DNA of 60,863 bases, taken from positions 1 through 60,863 of the forward strand of contig JAJYYH010000004.1 in the NCBI GenBank assembly GCA_021801255.1. The letters are read 5' to 3'. This document shows positions 18,810 to 30,826 of this stretch, one piece after another (position 1 is the first letter of the stretch; the number at the start of each line of letters is the position of its first letter). Position numbers and translations under genes: made by a program. The notes below the pieces were generated by a model. That model searched no databases. It saw only the letters and a list, made by a program, of their open reading frames with translations, and was not told where the DNA came from. Source of the DNA: Pseudomonadota bacterium. Its GTDB lineage: Bacteria > Pseudomonadota > Alphaproteobacteria > Acetobacterales > Acetobacteraceae.

Positions 18810-19526
18810 ATGACCGGAGAACGCCCGATCCTGATAGTCGATGATGATCGCGCGCTGCGCGAGACGCTGGCCGAGCAGCTCTCGGTGGATGGCGCTTTCG
18901 CGGTGACCGAGGCGGCGAGCCTCGCCGAGGCGACGCAACGGCTCGCCGAACCCGAGGCGCGGTTCGACGCCGTGATCCTCGATGTCGGGCTACCGGATGG
19001 CGACGGCCGGGATTTCTGCGCGAGGCTCCGCAAGAACGGGGTCAAAATCCCGGTGATCATGCTCACCGCCGCCGATGACGAGCACGACGTGGTGCGCGGC
19101 CTGGAAGCCGGCGCCAACGACTATGTCGCCAAGCCGTTTCGTCTGGCCGAGTTGCTGGCGCGGCTGCGCGCGCAGCTGCGCATGTTCGAGAACAGCGAGG
19201 ATGCGGTTTTTGTTATTGGCAATTTCACCTTCCGCCCGGCGCTGAAGCTGTTGCAGGATGCCGCGACCGGCCGGCGTGTCCGGCTCACCGAGAAAGAGGC
19301 GGCGATCCTGAAATTCCTTTATCGCGCCGGCGCCAAGCCGGTACCCCGCCAGGTGCTGCTGAACGAGGTATGGGGCTACAATGCGGCGGTGACCACGCAT
19401 ACGCTGGAGACCCACATCTATCGCCTGCGCCAGAAGATCGAGGCCGAGCCGGCCAATGCGCGGATGCTTCTGACCGAGGGCGGCGGCTATCGGCTCGATC
19501 TCGAGGGCCTCGCTCTTCCGGCCTAG
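18810..19526 (+). CDS. OmpR-family response regulator
   Basis: 238 residues from ATG 18810 (GAGGGA upstream); the frame is open upstream but only as antisense to ribA. Receiver domain: acidic pair in ILIVDDD, phospho-acceptor Asp58 in ILDVGLPDGDG, Thr86 in MLTAADD and Lys108 in VAKPF. The C-terminal winged helix runs from about 135 (FRPALKLLQD) to GYRLDLEG, with recognition helix around THTLETHIYRLRQKI. No histidine kinase is adjacent, so it is an orphan here. Target genes are unknown. Confidence 0.9.
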   Translation: MTGERPILIVDDDRALRETLAEQLSVDGAFAVTEAASLAEATQRLAEPEARFDAVILDVGLPDGDGRDFCARLRKNGVKIPVIMLTAADDEHDVVRGLEAGANDYVAKPFRLAELLARLRAQLRMFENSEDAVFVIGNFTFRPALKLLQDAATGRRVRLTEKEAAILKFLYRAGAKPVPRQVLLNEVWGYNAAVTTHTLETHIYRLRQKIEAEPANARMLLTEGGGYRLDLEGLALPA

Positions 19527-19603
19527 GGAGCCGCGGATAATACGCGGTGCGCGCTCTACTCGTCCCTCGTTGCGCAGAGGCCGCCAGCGGTCGCGCGCGG
19601 TTT

Positions 19604-20791
19604 TCAGCCAAGAGCGGCGACGCCGGGTAGGGTTTTTCCTTCGAGCCATTCGAGGAAGGCGCCGCCGGCGGTGGAAACATAGCTGAATTTTTCCGCCACC
19701 CCGGCCTGGTGCAGCGCCGCCACGGTATCGCCCCCGCCGGCGACGCTCATCAGCGTGCCCTCCGCCGTGCGCGCCGCGACCGCCCTGGCCAAAGCCTCGG
19801 TCGCGGCGGCGAAAGGCGGGGTCTCGAAGGCGCCGAGCGGGCCGTTCCACACCAGCGTCCGCCAGGCGGCAAGTTTTTCCGTGAGCCGGGCGATACTTTC
19901 GGGGCCGAGATCGAGAATGAGCGCGCCCTCTGGCACCGCGCTGATGGAAACGGTCAAAGTCGGTGGGTTGGGGCGGAATTCGCGGGCGGTGACGGCATCG
20001 ACGGGCAGGATGACCTCGCAGCCCTGGGCCGCGGCCTGGGCGAGGATTTGCCGGGCGGTCTCGTGCATCATCGCTTCCTGAAGCGAGGCGCCGACGCCGA
20101 TGCCCTGGGCCGCGAGAAACGTATTGGCCATCGCGCCGCCGATCACCAGGGCATCGACCCGGGCGAGAAGATTGCCGAGCAGGTCAAGCTTGGTCGAAAC
20201 CTTGGCGCCGCCGACGATCGCCGCGACCGGATGGCGGGGATGGGAGAGTGCCGCCTCCAGCGCCTCCAGCTCGCGCTGCATCAGCCGCCCGGCATAGGCC
20301 GGGAGAAGATGCGCCACGCCCTCGGTGCTGGCATGGGCGCGGTGGGCGGTGGAAAACGCGTCGTTCACATAGATGTCGGCGAGCCGGGCGAGGGAGGCCG
20401 CCATCGCCGGGTCGTTGGTTTCCTCGCCGGGATGAAAGCGGGTGTTTTCCAGCACCAGCACGCCGCCCACTGGCAGCGCCGCGACCGCCGCCTCCGCCAC
20501 CGGACCGATGCACGCGGGGGTGAAGGCGATGGGCCGGCCGAGGATCTCGCCGAGCGCCGCCGCCACCGGGGCGAGCGACATCGTGGGGTCGGGTTTTCCC
20601 TTGGGCCGGCCGAAATGCGAGCAGACGACGACGCGGGCGCCTTTTTCCGCGAGTTCGCGGATCGTGGGCGTCAGGCGTTCGAGGCGCGTGCGGTCGGTGA
20701 TTTTCCCATCATGCAGCGGCACGTTGAGATCGGCGCGCAGCAGCACGCGCTTGCCGTGGACATCGAGGCCGTCGAGGGTGCGGAAGGGCAT
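19604..20791 (-). CDS. pgk: Phosphoglycerate kinase
   Basis: 395 residues, full length. Substrate-binding N-domain: [20 protein letters not shown] and [13 protein letters not shown]-domain nucleotide part: [23 protein letters not shown] and [12 protein letters not shown]. It uses ATP to make 1,3-bisphosphoglycerate from 3-phosphoglycerate in the Calvin cycle (or the reverse in glycolysis). It lies on the same strand as the cbb genes but is separated from rpe by a secreted hydrolase gene and one copy of the three-copy repeat, so its transcription may be independent. Confidence 0.95.
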   Translation of the reverse strand: MPFRTLDGLDVHGKRVLLRADLNVPLHDGKITDRTRLERLTPTIRELAEKGARVVVCSHFGRPKGKPDPTMSLAPVAAALGEILGRPIAFTPACIGPVAEAAVAALPVGGVLVLENTRFHPGEETNDPAMAASLARLADIYVNDAFSTAHRAHASTEGVAHLLPAYAGRLMQRELEALEAALSHPRHPVAAIVGGAKVSTKLDLLGNLLARVDALVIGGAMANTFLAAQGIGVGASLQEAMMHETARQILAQAAAQGCEVILPVDAVTAREFRPNPPTLTVSISAVPEGALILDLGPESIARLTEKLAAWRTLVWNGPLGAFETPPFAAATEALARAVAARTAEGTLMSVAGGGDTVAALHQAGVAEKFSYVSTAGGAFLEWLEGKTLPGVAALG

Positions 20792-20804
20792 GGGGGAAAA
20801 CTCC

Positions 20805-20908
20805 TCAGAGCCTGAAAATCAATCGAACTTGAACAAGAATGCCCCCTGGAAACATTAGGTTTTTTCGGTCGATTTCCGGGCAAGAGGGCATTCTTTTGCA
20901 AACTCTCA
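20805..20908 (-). repeat. Three-copy hairpin repeat, copy A
   Basis: Read on the minus strand it starts with TGAGAGTTTG, whose TGA is the stop of the hydrolase gene, and ends near CTCTGAG just before pgk. The arms AAGAATGCCC (20886-20895 on the complement) and GGGCATTCTT (20835-20844 on the complement) pair perfectly. CTGAG occurs at both edges. Aligns base by base with copies at 31775 and 46057. Confidence 0.85.
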
Positions 20909-21955
20909 GCGCGGTGCCGGCATATCGAGGAAGTCCTGCACCACCTGGAACAATTGCCGACGGTTCTTTTCCATGACGATGGTGTGCGTGCCCTCGCCCA
21001 GCATCACGTATTCTTTCCAGGGCGCGTGGGTGATGAGCGGAAAAAGCGTATGCGACATATAGGGCGGCGTGTCGTGGTCCCACTCCGCCTGTACCATCAA
21101 GACCGGCATGGTGAGTTTCGCCGGATCCCAGGTCGGCTGGCCTTTTTGCCAATAGCGCAGGATGTCGAACACCACGCCATTGGGGGCGCGCAACACCGGT
21201 GGATTTTGCGCGGCGCCCTTGGGATCGGTGGCGAAGGTCGCATCCGCCCATTGCGTGAACCAGCCCTCGGGGATCAGGCCTTGCTGCTGCTCGGGGGTCA
21301 GACCCGAAAGCCAACGCTTTTTGGCGTCCTCGCGGCTTACCATACGATAGGCGCCGAGATGGTCGGGATCGATCTTGAGCGCGATCGGCCCCTCGATCAC
21401 CCAGAGCGCGGCGTAGAGCACGAGGCGATGCACTTTTTCGGGGTGTTCGGCGGCAAATCCCCCAGCGATCGCGGTGCCCCAGGACCAGCCCATGACGTCG
21501 AGGCTGGCCAGCCCCTGGCGCCGCAAAATGTCATCGACGACGGCGCCAAGCGCCGCCACGGCTTGGTCGGTCGTCTCGAGCGGCGGGTTGGCGCTGGCCG
21601 GCTGGTCCATCTCGGGCGGACGGGTCGAGCGGCCATAGCCCGGCAGGTCGAGGAGATAGACATCATAGCCATGGCGCGCGAGGTCATCCATCCAGGAGCG
21701 CCCGCCGAGCGGTAGGTCGAAACTGGTGCTGGCGGGATAGGTCGCGCCATGGACAAAAACGAGAGTATGCGCCGCATCGAAGCCGGCAGCACCGGTCAGG
21801 TGCTTGTTGCGGACATAGATCTCAAGCCCGTTTTGCGGTGCAGGCACCATGCGCTCGGCAACCGCGATCTCCGGCACGTCTTGTGCTCGTGCCTGCGCCA
21901 TGAGCGTCATCAGCGCGACCAAAACCACCCCGAGCCGCCTTGGCGTTGTGTGCAT
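20906..21955 (-). CDS. Secreted alpha/beta hydrolase
   Basis: 349 residues. A signal peptide (1-24, LGVVLVALMTLMAQARA) directs export. The fold shows the oxyanion strand LVFVHGATYPAS, LDLPGYGRS, the nucleophile elbow MGWSWGTAIAGG (GxSxG) and the His in GEGTHTIV near the end. The natural substrate is unknown: an esterase or lipase is most likely. It sits between rpe and pgk on the cbb strand, an unusual place for a secreted enzyme, and its stop codon is the first codon of repeat copy A. A gap of 114 bases separates it from rpe. Confidence 0.83.
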   Translation of the reverse strand: MHTTPRRLGVVLVALMTLMAQARAQDVPEIAVAERMVPAPQNGLEIYVRNKHLTGAAGFDAAHTLVFVHGATYPASTSFDLPLGGRSWMDDLARHGYDVYLLDLPGYGRSTRPPEMDQPASANPPLETTDQAVAALGAVVDDILRRQGLASLDVMGWSWGTAIAGGFAAEHPEKVHRLVLYAALWVIEGPIALKIDPDHLGAYRMVSREDAKKRWLSGLTPEQQQGLIPEGWFTQWADATFATDPKGAAQNPPVLRAPNGVVFDILRYWQKGQPTWDPAKLTMPVLMVQAEWDHDTPPYMSHTLFPLITHAPWKEYVMLGEGTHTIVMEKNRRQLFQVVQDFLDMPAPR

Positions 21956-22069
21956 CCTGCTCTCCCGTTTCCGCCCTCGGCTGGGTCCGATCCCAGCCGC
22001 TGCCGCGCCACTTGGCCCAAGCGGAGGCGGGCTGGCAAGAGGCGCTCGGGGGATTTGCGGGCGCGTCGA

Positions 22070-22729
22070 TCACGCCGGGGCGGCATGGCGCAGCGCCGCG
22101 ATCGCCTGCTCATAGGGCGGCGCGCGGAAGATCGCCGAGCCCGCGACCAGGGCATCGGCACCGGCCGCGAGCACCAACGGCGCGGTCTCCGGCGTGATGC
22201 CGCCATCGACCTCGATATGCACCGGCCGCGCCCCGAGCATGGCGCGCAACCGGCGGATTTTTTCCACCATGGCGGGGATGAAAGCCTGGCCGCCGAAGCC
22301 GGGATTGACGCTCATCACCAGCACCAGATCGATGCGGTCGAGGACATAGGCGATGGCGCTTTCGGGGGTTGCGGGATTGAGCGCGACACCGGCCGCCTTG
22401 CCGAGATTGGCGATCGCCTGCAGCGTGCGGTCGAGATGCGGCGTTGCCTCGGCATGGACGGTGAGGCGATCGGCGCCCGCCTTGGCGAAGGCTTCGAGAT
22501 AGGGATCGACGGGCGCGATCATCAGATGGGTGTCGAAGCATTTGCGGCTCAACGGGCGGATGGCGCGGATGATATCGGGGCCGAAGGTGAGATTGGGGAC
22601 GAAATGCCCATCCATGACATCGAGATGGAGCCAATCCGCCCCGGCCCGATCGATCGCCTCCACCTCCGCGCCGAGGCGGGCGAAATCGGCCGAGAGCAGC
22701 GAGGGCGCGATCAGCGGAGGGGGGGGCAT
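22070..22729 (-). CDS. rpe: Ribulose-phosphate 3-epimerase
   Basis: 219 residues, normal length. Barrel motifs: [14 protein letters not shown], the metal and substrate His in [38 protein letters not shown] and EVDGGI. It interconverts xylulose-5-P and ribulose-5-P, regenerating the RuBisCO substrate, and is the CbbE of this cluster. Its ATG shares a base with the cbbX stop (22729), so the two are coupled. Confidence 0.95.
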   Translation of the reverse strand: MPPPPLIAPSLLSADFARLGAEVEAIDRAGADWLHLDVMDGHFVPNLTFGPDIIRAIRPLSRKCFDTHLMIAPVDPYLEAFAKAGADRLTVHAEATPHLDRTLQAIANLGKAAGVALNPATPESAIAYVLDRIDLVLVMSVNPGFGGQAFIPAMVEKIRRLRAMLGARPVHIEVDGGITPETAPLVLAAGADALVAGSAIFRAPPYEQAIAALRHAAPA

Positions 22730-23646
22730 TATGTCTTCTCCAGGGATGTGGCTTGCTCGAAAACCCGGCTTTTCAGGATGTCATCGGCTTTGAGCGTGAT
22801 CAAATCGGCCACTGTCTTCGGCGTCGCGCGGTTTTCGAACAACCTTACCGCCTGGCGCATGCGGGCGCGATCGAGCGCATTGCGGATCGAGCGCGCGTTG
22901 GCGAAATGCGGCTGGCCCATGCGCGCCGTGATATAGGCGCGAAACGCCTCTTCCGCCGCGGTATCGAGCCGATAGTGCGTCGCTTCGAGCATTTTGCCGG
23001 CGATGAGAAAAAGCTCCTCGGCACTGTAGTCGGGAAAATCGACGTGGTGCGCGACGCGCGAGCGAAAGCCCGGATTGGCGGTGAAAAAACGGTCCATCCG
23101 GTCGGTATAGCCCGCCAGGATGACCACCAGATCATCGCGCCGGCTTTCCATTACCTGCAGCAGGATCTCGATCGCTTCCTGGCCGTAATCGCGTTCGTTC
23201 TCGGGTCGGTAGAGATAATAGGCCTCGTCGATGAACAGCACGCCGCCCATCGCTTTTTTCAGGATCTCCTTGGTCTTCGGCGCGGTATGGCCGATATATT
23301 GTCCGACCAGATCATCGCGCGTGACCGAAACCAGTTGATTGGTGCGGATATAGCCGAGACGGTGAAGCATGTCGGCCATGCGGAGTGCTACGGTGGTTTT
23401 GCCGGTTCCGGGATTGCCGGTAAACGACATGTGCAGCGTCGGGTTCTCGCTGCCCACGCCAAAACTGCGCCGCAGCCGCTCGACGAGAAGAAGGGCCGCG
23501 ATCTCGCGGATGCGTCGCTTCACCGGCTGCAGCCCGATCAGCCCGCGCTCCAACGCGTCGAGCACCTCGCCAACCCCCGAGGCGACAAACGCCGCTTCGA
23601 GATCGACCGTTTCAGGAGCGTCCATCGTCTTGCAATCCGTGTCCAC
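22729..23646 (-). CDS. cbbX: Red-type RuBisCO activase CbbX
   Basis: 305 residues, AAA+ ATPase. Walker A is [14 protein letters not shown], Walker [11 protein letters not shown], the sensor region [14 protein letters not shown], and the pore loop region reads [16 protein letters not shown]. CbbX hexamers remove inhibitory sugar phosphates from red-type RuBisCO by pulling on the CbbL C-terminus. Start is GTG 23646 or ATG 23625; neither has a good ribosome site. The hairpin at 23667-23691 between cbbS and this gene probably lowers its expression relative to RuBisCO. Confidence 0.95.
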   Translation of the reverse strand: MDTDCKTMDAPETVDLEAAFVASGVGEVLDALERGLIGLQPVKRRIREIAALLLVERLRRSFGVGSENPTLHMSFTGNPGTGKTTVALRMADMLHRLGYIRTNQLVSVTRDDLVGQYIGHTAPKTKEILKKAMGGVLFIDEAYYLYRPENERDYGQEAIEILLQVMESRRDDLVVILAGYTDRMDRFFTANPGFRSRVAHHVDFPDYSAEELFLIAGKMLEATHYRLDTAAEEAFRAYITARMGQPHFANARSIRNALDRARMRQAVRLFENRATPKTVADLITLKADDILKSRVFEQATSLEKT

Positions 23647-23666
23647 GGGGGAAAATCCAAAAATGC

Positions 23667-23691
23667 GCCGGCCTCCCAGAGGGAGGCCGGC
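23667..23691 (-). terminator. Hairpin with T-run between cbbS and cbbX (partial terminator)
   Basis: GCCGGCCTCCC and GGGAGGCCGGC form 11 perfect base pairs around a 3-base loop, followed on the minus strand by GCATTTTTGG. This is the form of an intrinsic terminator. Since cbbX and rpe lie downstream, it likely acts as an attenuator or mRNA-end stabiliser that makes cbbLS mRNA more abundant. Confidence 0.7.
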
Positions 23692-23709
23692 AGTCGGGGG
23701 TGGAAACGC

Positions 23710-24129
23710 TCAGTAGCGCGCGCCCGCCGGGCGATCGGTCGTGTAGGCGCGCGTCGTGTAGGCGATCATGCGGCCGCTCCGTTCCTGGCGCTCCAGCATG
23801 AAGCCCGGCTCCTCGGCCGGCCGGTCGGTGATGAAGGAGAGCCGGAGCGACTCCCAGCCCGCCGTCGCATCGAAAGCGGAGAGCCGGATATAGGCGCGCC
23901 CCGCATGCACCTTGCGGCAGGCGGCAAGTTCGTACATCGCCCCGGCGGCATCGCGCAGATCGAACATCGGCGCGCCCCACATTTCCCAATAGGTGTTGCG
24001 GGGATGCGGATCGTCGGTGAATTCGATGTTCACGGCCCAACCCTTGGAGAGGCAGTATTTGACCTGGGCGGTGATTTGTTCATCGCTGAGATCGGGCAGG
24101 AAGCTGAAGGTTCCCTGGGTGATACGCAT
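23710..24129 (-). CDS. cbbS: RuBisCO small subunit, red-type (form IC/ID)
   Basis: 139 residues. Length and the C-terminal extension (from about residue 105, [20 protein letters not shown]) are those of red-type small subunits, which are longer than green-type ones. The N-terminus [19 protein letters not shown] is characteristic. It caps the L8S8 enzyme in the cytoplasm. Lies 15 bases after cbbL on the same strand. Confidence 0.95.
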   Translation of the reverse strand: MRITQGTFSFLPDLSDEQITAQVKYCLSKGWAVNIEFTDDPHPRNTYWEMWGAPMFDLRDAAGAMYELAACRKVHAGRAYIRLSAFDATAGWESLRLSFITDRPAEEPGFMLERQERSGRMIAYTTRAYTTDRPAGARY

Positions 24130-24144
24130 GTTATGGTTCTCCTC

Positions 24145-25629
<1,485 letters not shown>

Positions 25630-26703
25630 TCAAGCGGCTTTGGCAGCCGGCTGCGGCCCGGCGGTCGTGCGATAGCGGCGCGCCATTTCCGACAACGGAA
25701 GCGGGCGGAGCGATGCCGCCTTTCCCGCCGCGCCGAACTCAACGAAGCGCTCGGCGCAGAGTTTTTCCAGAGCGGCCATGGCAGGTTTGAGGAAGGCACG
25801 GGGATCGAATTCGTCGGGACGCTCGGTGGCGATGCGGCGAAACTGTCCGGTCATCGCAATCCGGCAATCGGTGTCGATGTTGATCTTGCGCACGCCGAAG
25901 CGGATGCCTTCCTGGATTTCCGCCACCGGCACGCCCCAGGTCTGCGGCATGGCGCCACCGAAGCGGTTGAAAATGTCCTGCAATTCCTGCGGCACCGAGG
26001 AGGAGCCGTGCATCACGAGATGGGTATTGGGCAGGCGCGCGTGGATCGCCTTGACGACATCCATGGCAAGAATGTCGCCGCTTGGCGCCCGCGAGAATTT
26101 GTAGGCGCCGTGGCTGGTGCCGATCGCGACGGCCAGCGCATCGACCCTGGTGCGGGTGACGAAATCGAGCGCCTGATCAGGATCGGTCAGAAGCTGCGCG
26201 TGCGAGAGCGTGCCTGCGGCGCCATGCCCATCCTCGGCCGCGCCCTGGCCGGTCTCGAGCGAGCCGAGGCAGCCCAGTTCACCCTCGACCGAAACGCCGA
26301 CGGCGTGGGCCAACGCGGCAACCTGCGCGGTGACGGCGACGTTGTAGTCGTACTCAGCGGGCGTTTTGCCGTCCTCGCGCAGCGATCCGTCCATCATCAC
26401 CGAGGTAAACCCTTGCTGGATCGCCGAGAGACAGGTCGCCGGGCTTTCGCCGTGATCCTGATGGACACAGATGGGAATTTCCGGAAACATCTCGGCCGCG
26501 CCGAGCAACATGTGGCGCAGCATGGCGTCGCCCGCGTAGGAGCGCGCGCCGCGGCTCGCCTGCAGGATCACCGGCGCGTCGGTCTTGCGCGCGGCGTTCA
26601 TGATCGCCAGCACTTGTTCCATGGTGTTGATGTTAAACGCCGGCACGCCGTAGCCGTTCTCGGCGGCATGGTCGAGGAGTTGGCGAAGCGTTACAAAAGC
26701 CAT
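25630..26703 (-). CDS. cbbA: Class II fructose-1,6-bisphosphate aldolase
   Basis: 357 residues from ATG 26703 ([10 protein letters not shown]), with GGAG upstream; the longer frame to 26775 overlaps the end of cbbT and is not needed. Zinc motif CVHQDHGES, then [18 protein letters not shown], the second metal His in SHGAYKF and HGSSSVP, and NIDTDCRIA near the end. It condenses triose phosphates to FBP, and in the Calvin cycle also makes sedoheptulose-1,7-bisphosphate. The C-terminus ([12 protein letters not shown]) is a short tail. Confidence 0.95.
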   Translation of the reverse strand: MAFVTLRQLLDHAAENGYGVPAFNINTMEQVLAIMNAARKTDAPVILQASRGARSYAGDAMLRHMLLGAAEMFPEIPICVHQDHGESPATCLSAIQQGFTSVMMDGSLREDGKTPAEYDYNVAVTAQVAALAHAVGVSVEGELGCLGSLETGQGAAEDGHGAAGTLSHAQLLTDPDQALDFVTRTRVDALAVAIGTSHGAYKFSRAPSGDILAMDVVKAIHARLPNTHLVMHGSSSVPQELQDIFNRFGGAMPQTWGVPVAEIQEGIRFGVRKINIDTDCRIAMTGQFRRIATERPDEFDPRAFLKPAMAALEKLCAERFVEFGAAGKAASLRPLPLSEMARRYRTTAGPQPAAKAA

Positions 26704-26752
26704 GGCAGGTGTCTCCTGTCGGGGAATCGCGTGATCATGGGGGTATTGCGCG

Positions 26753-28771
26753 TCATCGGGGCACGCGCCGGGCAAGGAGCGTTTTCCCGAGCGCGACGGC
26801 GGCGGCGGCGGTGATGCCGAAATGCGCGTAGAGATCGGTGGCCGGGGCGGAGGCGCCGAAGCTTCTCATGCCGATGACATGATCTTCCGAGCCGACGTAG
26901 CGCGCCCAGCCATAGGGCGAGGCGGCTTCGATGGCGAGGCGCGGTGCGTTGCCGAGGACCGCCGCGCGATAGGCCGCATCCTGCTCATCAAACAGGGCAA
27001 AGCAGGGGATCGAGACGAGCGCGGTCGGGATGCCGCTCTGTTCGAGGTGCTGTTGTGCTGCGCGCGCGATCGTGACCTCCGAGCCCGATGCCAGAATGGT
27101 CAGTTGCCGCGCGGCACGCGCTTCGGCGAGAACATAGGCCCCGCGCGCCGAAAGGTTCTGGCCGCCGTCATCGTGGCGTTCAGTCGGCAGATTCTGCCGC
27201 GAAAGCACGAGCACCGAGGGCCGCTCGCGCTCGGCGAGTGCGATCTCCCAGCATTCCGCGGTTTCCACTGCGTCTGCCGGGCGAAGCAGCAGGAGCCCAG
27301 GCATGGCGCGCAGGCTCGCGAGATGCTCGATCGGCTGATGCGTCGGTCCGTCCTCGCCTAGCCCGATCGAATCATGTGTCATCACATAGATCACGCGCTG
27401 ACGCATCAGGGCGGAAAGCCTGATCGCGCCGCGAGCGTAATCGGAAAACACCAGGAAGGTGCCGCCATAGGGAACCAGGCCGCGATGCAGGGCGATGCCG
27501 TTCATCGCCGCCGCCATGCCGTGCTCGCGCACGCCGTAATGCAGATAGCGACCCGAAAAATCGCCATTATGCACAACCGGCATGCCGGGCGTCAGGGTGT
27601 TGTTGGAGTGCGTGAGATCGGCCGATCCGCCGACCAGCTCGGGCATTGTGGCGGCGATCACGGCGAGCGTGTTCTCGCTTGCCTTGCGGGTCGCGATATT
27701 GGGCCGCGCTATGCAGAGGGTCTTGCGGAATTGCGCCAGCGCCGAGGCGAGCGCCTCGGGCGGCTCGCCGCGGCACGTGCGTTCGAATTCCGCCCGACGC
27801 GCTGGCTCGGCGTTCGCTAGCGCCCGCTCCCAGGTGTTGCGGAGCGGCCGGTTGCGGGCGCCGGCGGCGCGCCACGCGCCGAGAATATGCCGCGGTATCA
27901 CGAAAGGTTCGGCACTCCAGCCGAGTTTTTGCCGCGCTCGCGCCACCTCGTCCTTGCCGAGCGGCGCGCCGTGGATGCCGGCGCTGCCCTGTTTCGTGGG
28001 TGCGCCGAAGCCGATCACCGTGCGGCAGGCGATCAGCGAGGGGCGGGGATCGCGCCGCGCCGCCTCGATGGCGCGCGCCACCGCCTCCGGATCATGGCCG
28101 TCAACTGCCTGCGCCTGCCAGCCATAGGCGGTGAAGCGGAGCAGCGTGTCGTCGGAAAAGGCGAGCGCGGTCGGGCCGTCGATTGAGATGTGATTGTCAT
28201 CATAGAGCACGATCAGCCGACCGAGACCGAGATGGCCGGCGAGTGAGGCTGCCTCGTGCGAAATCCCCTCCATCAGACAGCCATCGCCTGCGATCACATA
28301 GGTCCAGTGATCGACCAGGGCGCGACCGAAGCGGGCAGCGAGCATGGTCTCGGCAAGCGCCATGCCGACGGCATTGCCGAGACCCTGGCCGAGGGGCCCG
28401 GTGGTGGTCTCGACGCCCGGCGTATGGCCATATTCGGGATGGCCAGGGGTGAGCGCGCCGAGCTGGCGAAAGCGCATCAGGGCATCCCGGTCCATGCCGG
28501 GAAAGCCGGTGAGATGGAGCAGCGCATAGAGCAGCATCGAGCCGTGGCCCGCGGAAAGCACGAAACGATCACGATCCGGCCAATCTGGCGCGGTGGGGTC
28601 GAATTTCAGGAATCGTGTCCAGAGCACGGTCGCGACATCGGCCATGCCCATCGGCATGCCGGGATGGCCAGACTGCGCGCGCTCGACGGCATCCATGGCG
28701 AGGGCGCGGACGGCATTCGCGAGATCGCGATGCGGCAGCGTCTGGGGGGCGGATATTGCAGTCTGGCTCAA
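26753..28771 (-). CDS. cbbT: Transketolase
   Basis: 672 residues, full length. N-terminal [20 protein letters not shown], the thiamine diphosphate site [20 protein letters not shown] and DDNHISIDG, the catalytic middle domain [18 protein letters not shown] and [20 protein letters not shown], and a C-terminal domain from about 540. It moves two-carbon units in ribulose-5-P regeneration. It lies 12 bases downstream of cbbP and is followed by cbbA. Confidence 0.95.
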   Translation of the reverse strand: MSQTAISAPQTLPHRDLANAVRALAMDAVERAQSGHPGMPMGMADVATVLWTRFLKFDPTAPDWPDRDRFVLSAGHGSMLLYALLHLTGFPGMDRDALMRFRQLGALTPGHPEYGHTPGVETTTGPLGQGLGNAVGMALAETMLAARFGRALVDHWTYVIAGDGCLMEGISHEAASLAGHLGLGRLIVLYDDNHISIDGPTALAFSDDTLLRFTAYGWQAQAVDGHDPEAVARAIEAARRDPRPSLIACRTVIGFGAPTKQGSAGIHGAPLGKDEVARARQKLGWSAEPFVIPRHILGAWRAAGARNRPLRNTWERALANAEPARRAEFERTCRGEPPEALASALAQFRKTLCIARPNIATRKASENTLAVIAATMPELVGGSADLTHSNNTLTPGMPVVHNGDFSGRYLHYGVREHGMAAAMNGIALHRGLVPYGGTFLVFSDYARGAIRLSALMRQRVIYVMTHDSIGLGEDGPTHQPIEHLASLRAMPGLLLLRPADAVETAECWEIALAERERPSVLVLSRQNLPTERHDDGGQNLSARGAYVLAEARAARQLTILASGSEVTIARAAQQHLEQSGIPTALVSIPCFALFDEQDAAYRAAVLGNAPRLAIEAASPYGWARYVGSEDHVIGMRSFGASAPATDLYAHFGITAAAAVALGKTLLARRVPR

Positions 28772-28783
28772 GGAATATCTCCC

Positions 28784-29659
28784 TCAGCGCGCCCGGCGGC
28801 GCCGCTCCATGAGTTGCAGAATGAGCGGGGTCAGGATCAGTTGCATGGCGAGATCGAGCTTGCCGCCGGGAATGACGATGGAATTGGCGCGCGACATGAA
28901 GCTGTCGTGGATCATCGAGATCAGATAAGGAAAATCGATGCCGCGCGGATTGGCAAAACGGATGACGACGAGGGACTCATCGGCGGTCGGGATCCAGCGC
29001 GCAACAAAGGGGTTGGAGGTATCGACCGTGGGGACGCGCTGGAAATTGATGTCGGTGACGGCGAATTGCGGGATGATGTAGTGCACGTAGTCGGGCATGC
29101 GGCGGAGGATGGTGTCCATCACCGCCTCCGTCGAATAGCCCCGCGTCGCGCGGTCGCGATGGATTTTCTGCGTCCATTCGAGGTTAAGTACCGGCACGAC
29201 ACCGATCTTGAGATCGGCGTGGCGCGCGACATTGACCTGATCGGTTATGACCGCGCCGTGCAGCCCCTCGTAAAATAATAGATCAGTATTGGGAGGAAGA
29301 TCGTGCCAGGGCGTGAACGTGCCAGGCGGGCTGCCATGGCGCTCGGCCTCGGCGGCGTCATGGACATAGGTGCGCATACGCCCAGCGCCGGTCTCGCCAT
29401 ACTGAACAAAAAGTTGCTCGAGATCCTCGAACAGATTAGAATCGGGTCCGAAATGGCTGAAATGGTGATTGCCGCGCGCGGTCTGCTCGGCCATCGCGGC
29501 CTTCATCTCGGCGCGGTCATAGCGGTGGAAGGCATCGCCCTCGATGAAGGCCGCACTGACCTTCTCGCGGCGGAAAATCTGCTCGAACGTATGCTTGACC
29601 GTGGTCGTGCCGGCGCCCGAGGAGCCGGTGACGGAGATGATGGGGTGGATCAGCGACAT
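28784..29659 (-). CDS. cbbP: Phosphoribulokinase (bacterial type)
   Basis: 291 residues, the octameric bacterial type. The P-loop is ISVTGSSGAGTTTVKH near residue 9, followed by AAFIEGDAFHRYDRAEM, FYEGLHGAV and DLKIGVVPVLNLEW with the usual Asp and Arg residues. It phosphorylates ribulose-5-P to the RuBisCO substrate, a step unique to the Calvin cycle. Its start overlaps the cbbF stop by 10 bases. Confidence 0.96.
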   Translation of the reverse strand: MSLIHPIISVTGSSGAGTTTVKHTFEQIFRREKVSAAFIEGDAFHRYDRAEMKAAMAEQTARGNHHFSHFGPDSNLFEDLEQLFVQYGETGAGRMRTYVHDAAEAERHGSPPGTFTPWHDLPPNTDLLFYEGLHGAVITDQVNVARHADLKIGVVPVLNLEWTQKIHRDRATRGYSTEAVMDTILRRMPDYVHYIIPQFAVTDINFQRVPTVDTSNPFVARWIPTADESLVVIRFANPRGIDFPYLISMIHDSFMSRANSIVIPGGKLDLAMQLILTPLILQLMERRRRAR

Positions 29660-30723
29660 GGCGCGAGATCTCCGCTGCTGCGAAACAACCCGCGGCGGCC
29701 AAATAGCGGCGCGTGCTCGGCGACCGCGAGTTCACCAGCGCAATAGGCGGCAACCCGCGCCACCTTGTCGCGCGAGCCGAACACCAGCGGCACGCGCTGA
29801 TGCAGCCCGCGTGGCGTGTGCGTGAGAATGCGCTGCACGCCATCACTTGCCGCACCGCCAGCTTGCTCGATCAGGAAGGCGAGCGGGTTCGCCTCATAGA
29901 CCAGCCGCAGCCGCCCCTCGCGATAGCCCGGCCGGGCATCGCCGGGATAGAGATAGATACCGCCGCGCAGCAGAATGCGGAACGCCTCGCCGACGACCGA
30001 GGCGAGCCAGCGCATGTTGAAATCGACTCCCCGCGGCCCCTCCATCCCGGCCACGCAATCGTCGATATAGGCGCGCACCGGAGCCTCCCAATGGCGGTAG
30101 TTGGAGACGTTGATGGCGTATTCGTGGGTGCCCTCGGGGAGGGCGAGGTCGCGGCGGGTAAGCACGAACGCATTCTGCCGGCGATCGAGGGTAAAAACCT
30201 GGGTGCCGGCGCCGAGCGTGAGCACGAGCACGGTCTCGGCGCCATAGAGGAAGAATCCGGCGGCGAGCTGCGCCGTGCCGGGTTGCAGCAGCGCTACCGC
30301 CGGCGGCGCATCGGGGAGGGTCGGCAGAATGGAGAAAATACTGCCAATCGGCGCGTTGATGGCGATATTGCCGGAGCCATCGAGGGGATCGAGCGCCAGC
30401 ACAAGGCGGCCCTCGGCGTGGAGCGGGATCGGCGCCTCGCTCTCCTCCGAACCGATCGCGGCGAGCGGGGCCTCACGCAGAAGGTTTAGGAATATTTCTT
30501 CGGCACGAATGTCGAGTTCCTTCTGCGTGTCGCCGCCGGGAACATTTCCTCCTTGGCCCGGGCCGCGCGTGGCGCCAAGCTCACCGGCGAGCGGGCCGAG
30601 GGCGGCGAGTTCGGCGACCTGGCATGCCGCTTTCGCGGCCTGGCGCAGCGTGAGGGCGACATCGGCGCGGAGCGGTTCCGTGCCGGCCCAAGTGTGCAGA
30701 AAACTGTCGAGACTGTCGTGCAT
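29650..30723 (-). CDS. cbbF: Class I fructose-1,6-bisphosphatase
   Basis: 357 residues from ATG 30723, preceded by GGAGG. Metal-binding motif VLALDPLDGSGNIAINAPIG near residue 118, preceded by AIGSEESE, then YPGDARPGYREGRLRLVYEA and AGGAASDG. The usual DPLDGSSN is DPLDGSGN here, a small change in a loop next to the metal site. It dephosphorylates FBP and probably sedoheptulose bisphosphate. First gene of the minus-strand cbb operon, divergent from cbbR. Confidence 0.93.
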   Translation of the reverse strand: MHDSLDSFLHTWAGTEPLRADVALTLRQAAKAACQVAELAALGPLAGELGATRGPGQGGNVPGGDTQKELDIRAEEIFLNLLREAPLAAIGSEESEAPIPLHAEGRLVLALDPLDGSGNIAINAPIGSIFSILPTLPDAPPAVALLQPGTAQLAAGFFLYGAETVLVLTLGAGTQVFTLDRRQNAFVLTRRDLALPEGTHEYAINVSNYRHWEAPVRAYIDDCVAGMEGPRGVDFNMRWLASVVGEAFRILLRGGIYLYPGDARPGYREGRLRLVYEANPLAFLIEQAGGAASDGVQRILTHTPRGLHQRVPLVFGSRDKVARVAAYCAGELAVAEHAPLFGRRGLFRSSGDLAPCR

Positions 30724-30826
30724 CGCATCCTCCCTTGTGGATGGCGACGCTTCCCGCATCGCGCCCTTGTTGAAAACACGCTATCGAGGATTGCGGATAA
30801 AGGCAATTTTAATTAACTATCGTTTA
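30724..30826. promoter_or_regulatory. Divergent cbbR/cbbF promoter region
   Basis: The only AT-rich stretch of the cluster (about 30765-30830) separates cbbR and the cbb operon. It holds TTAATTAA (30809-30816) and two copies of CTATCG 36 bases apart (30781 and 30817), and several T-N11-A spacings typical of LysR sites. This is where CbbR should bind to activate cbbF and limit itself. Exact boxes cannot be fixed by eye. Confidence 0.6.
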
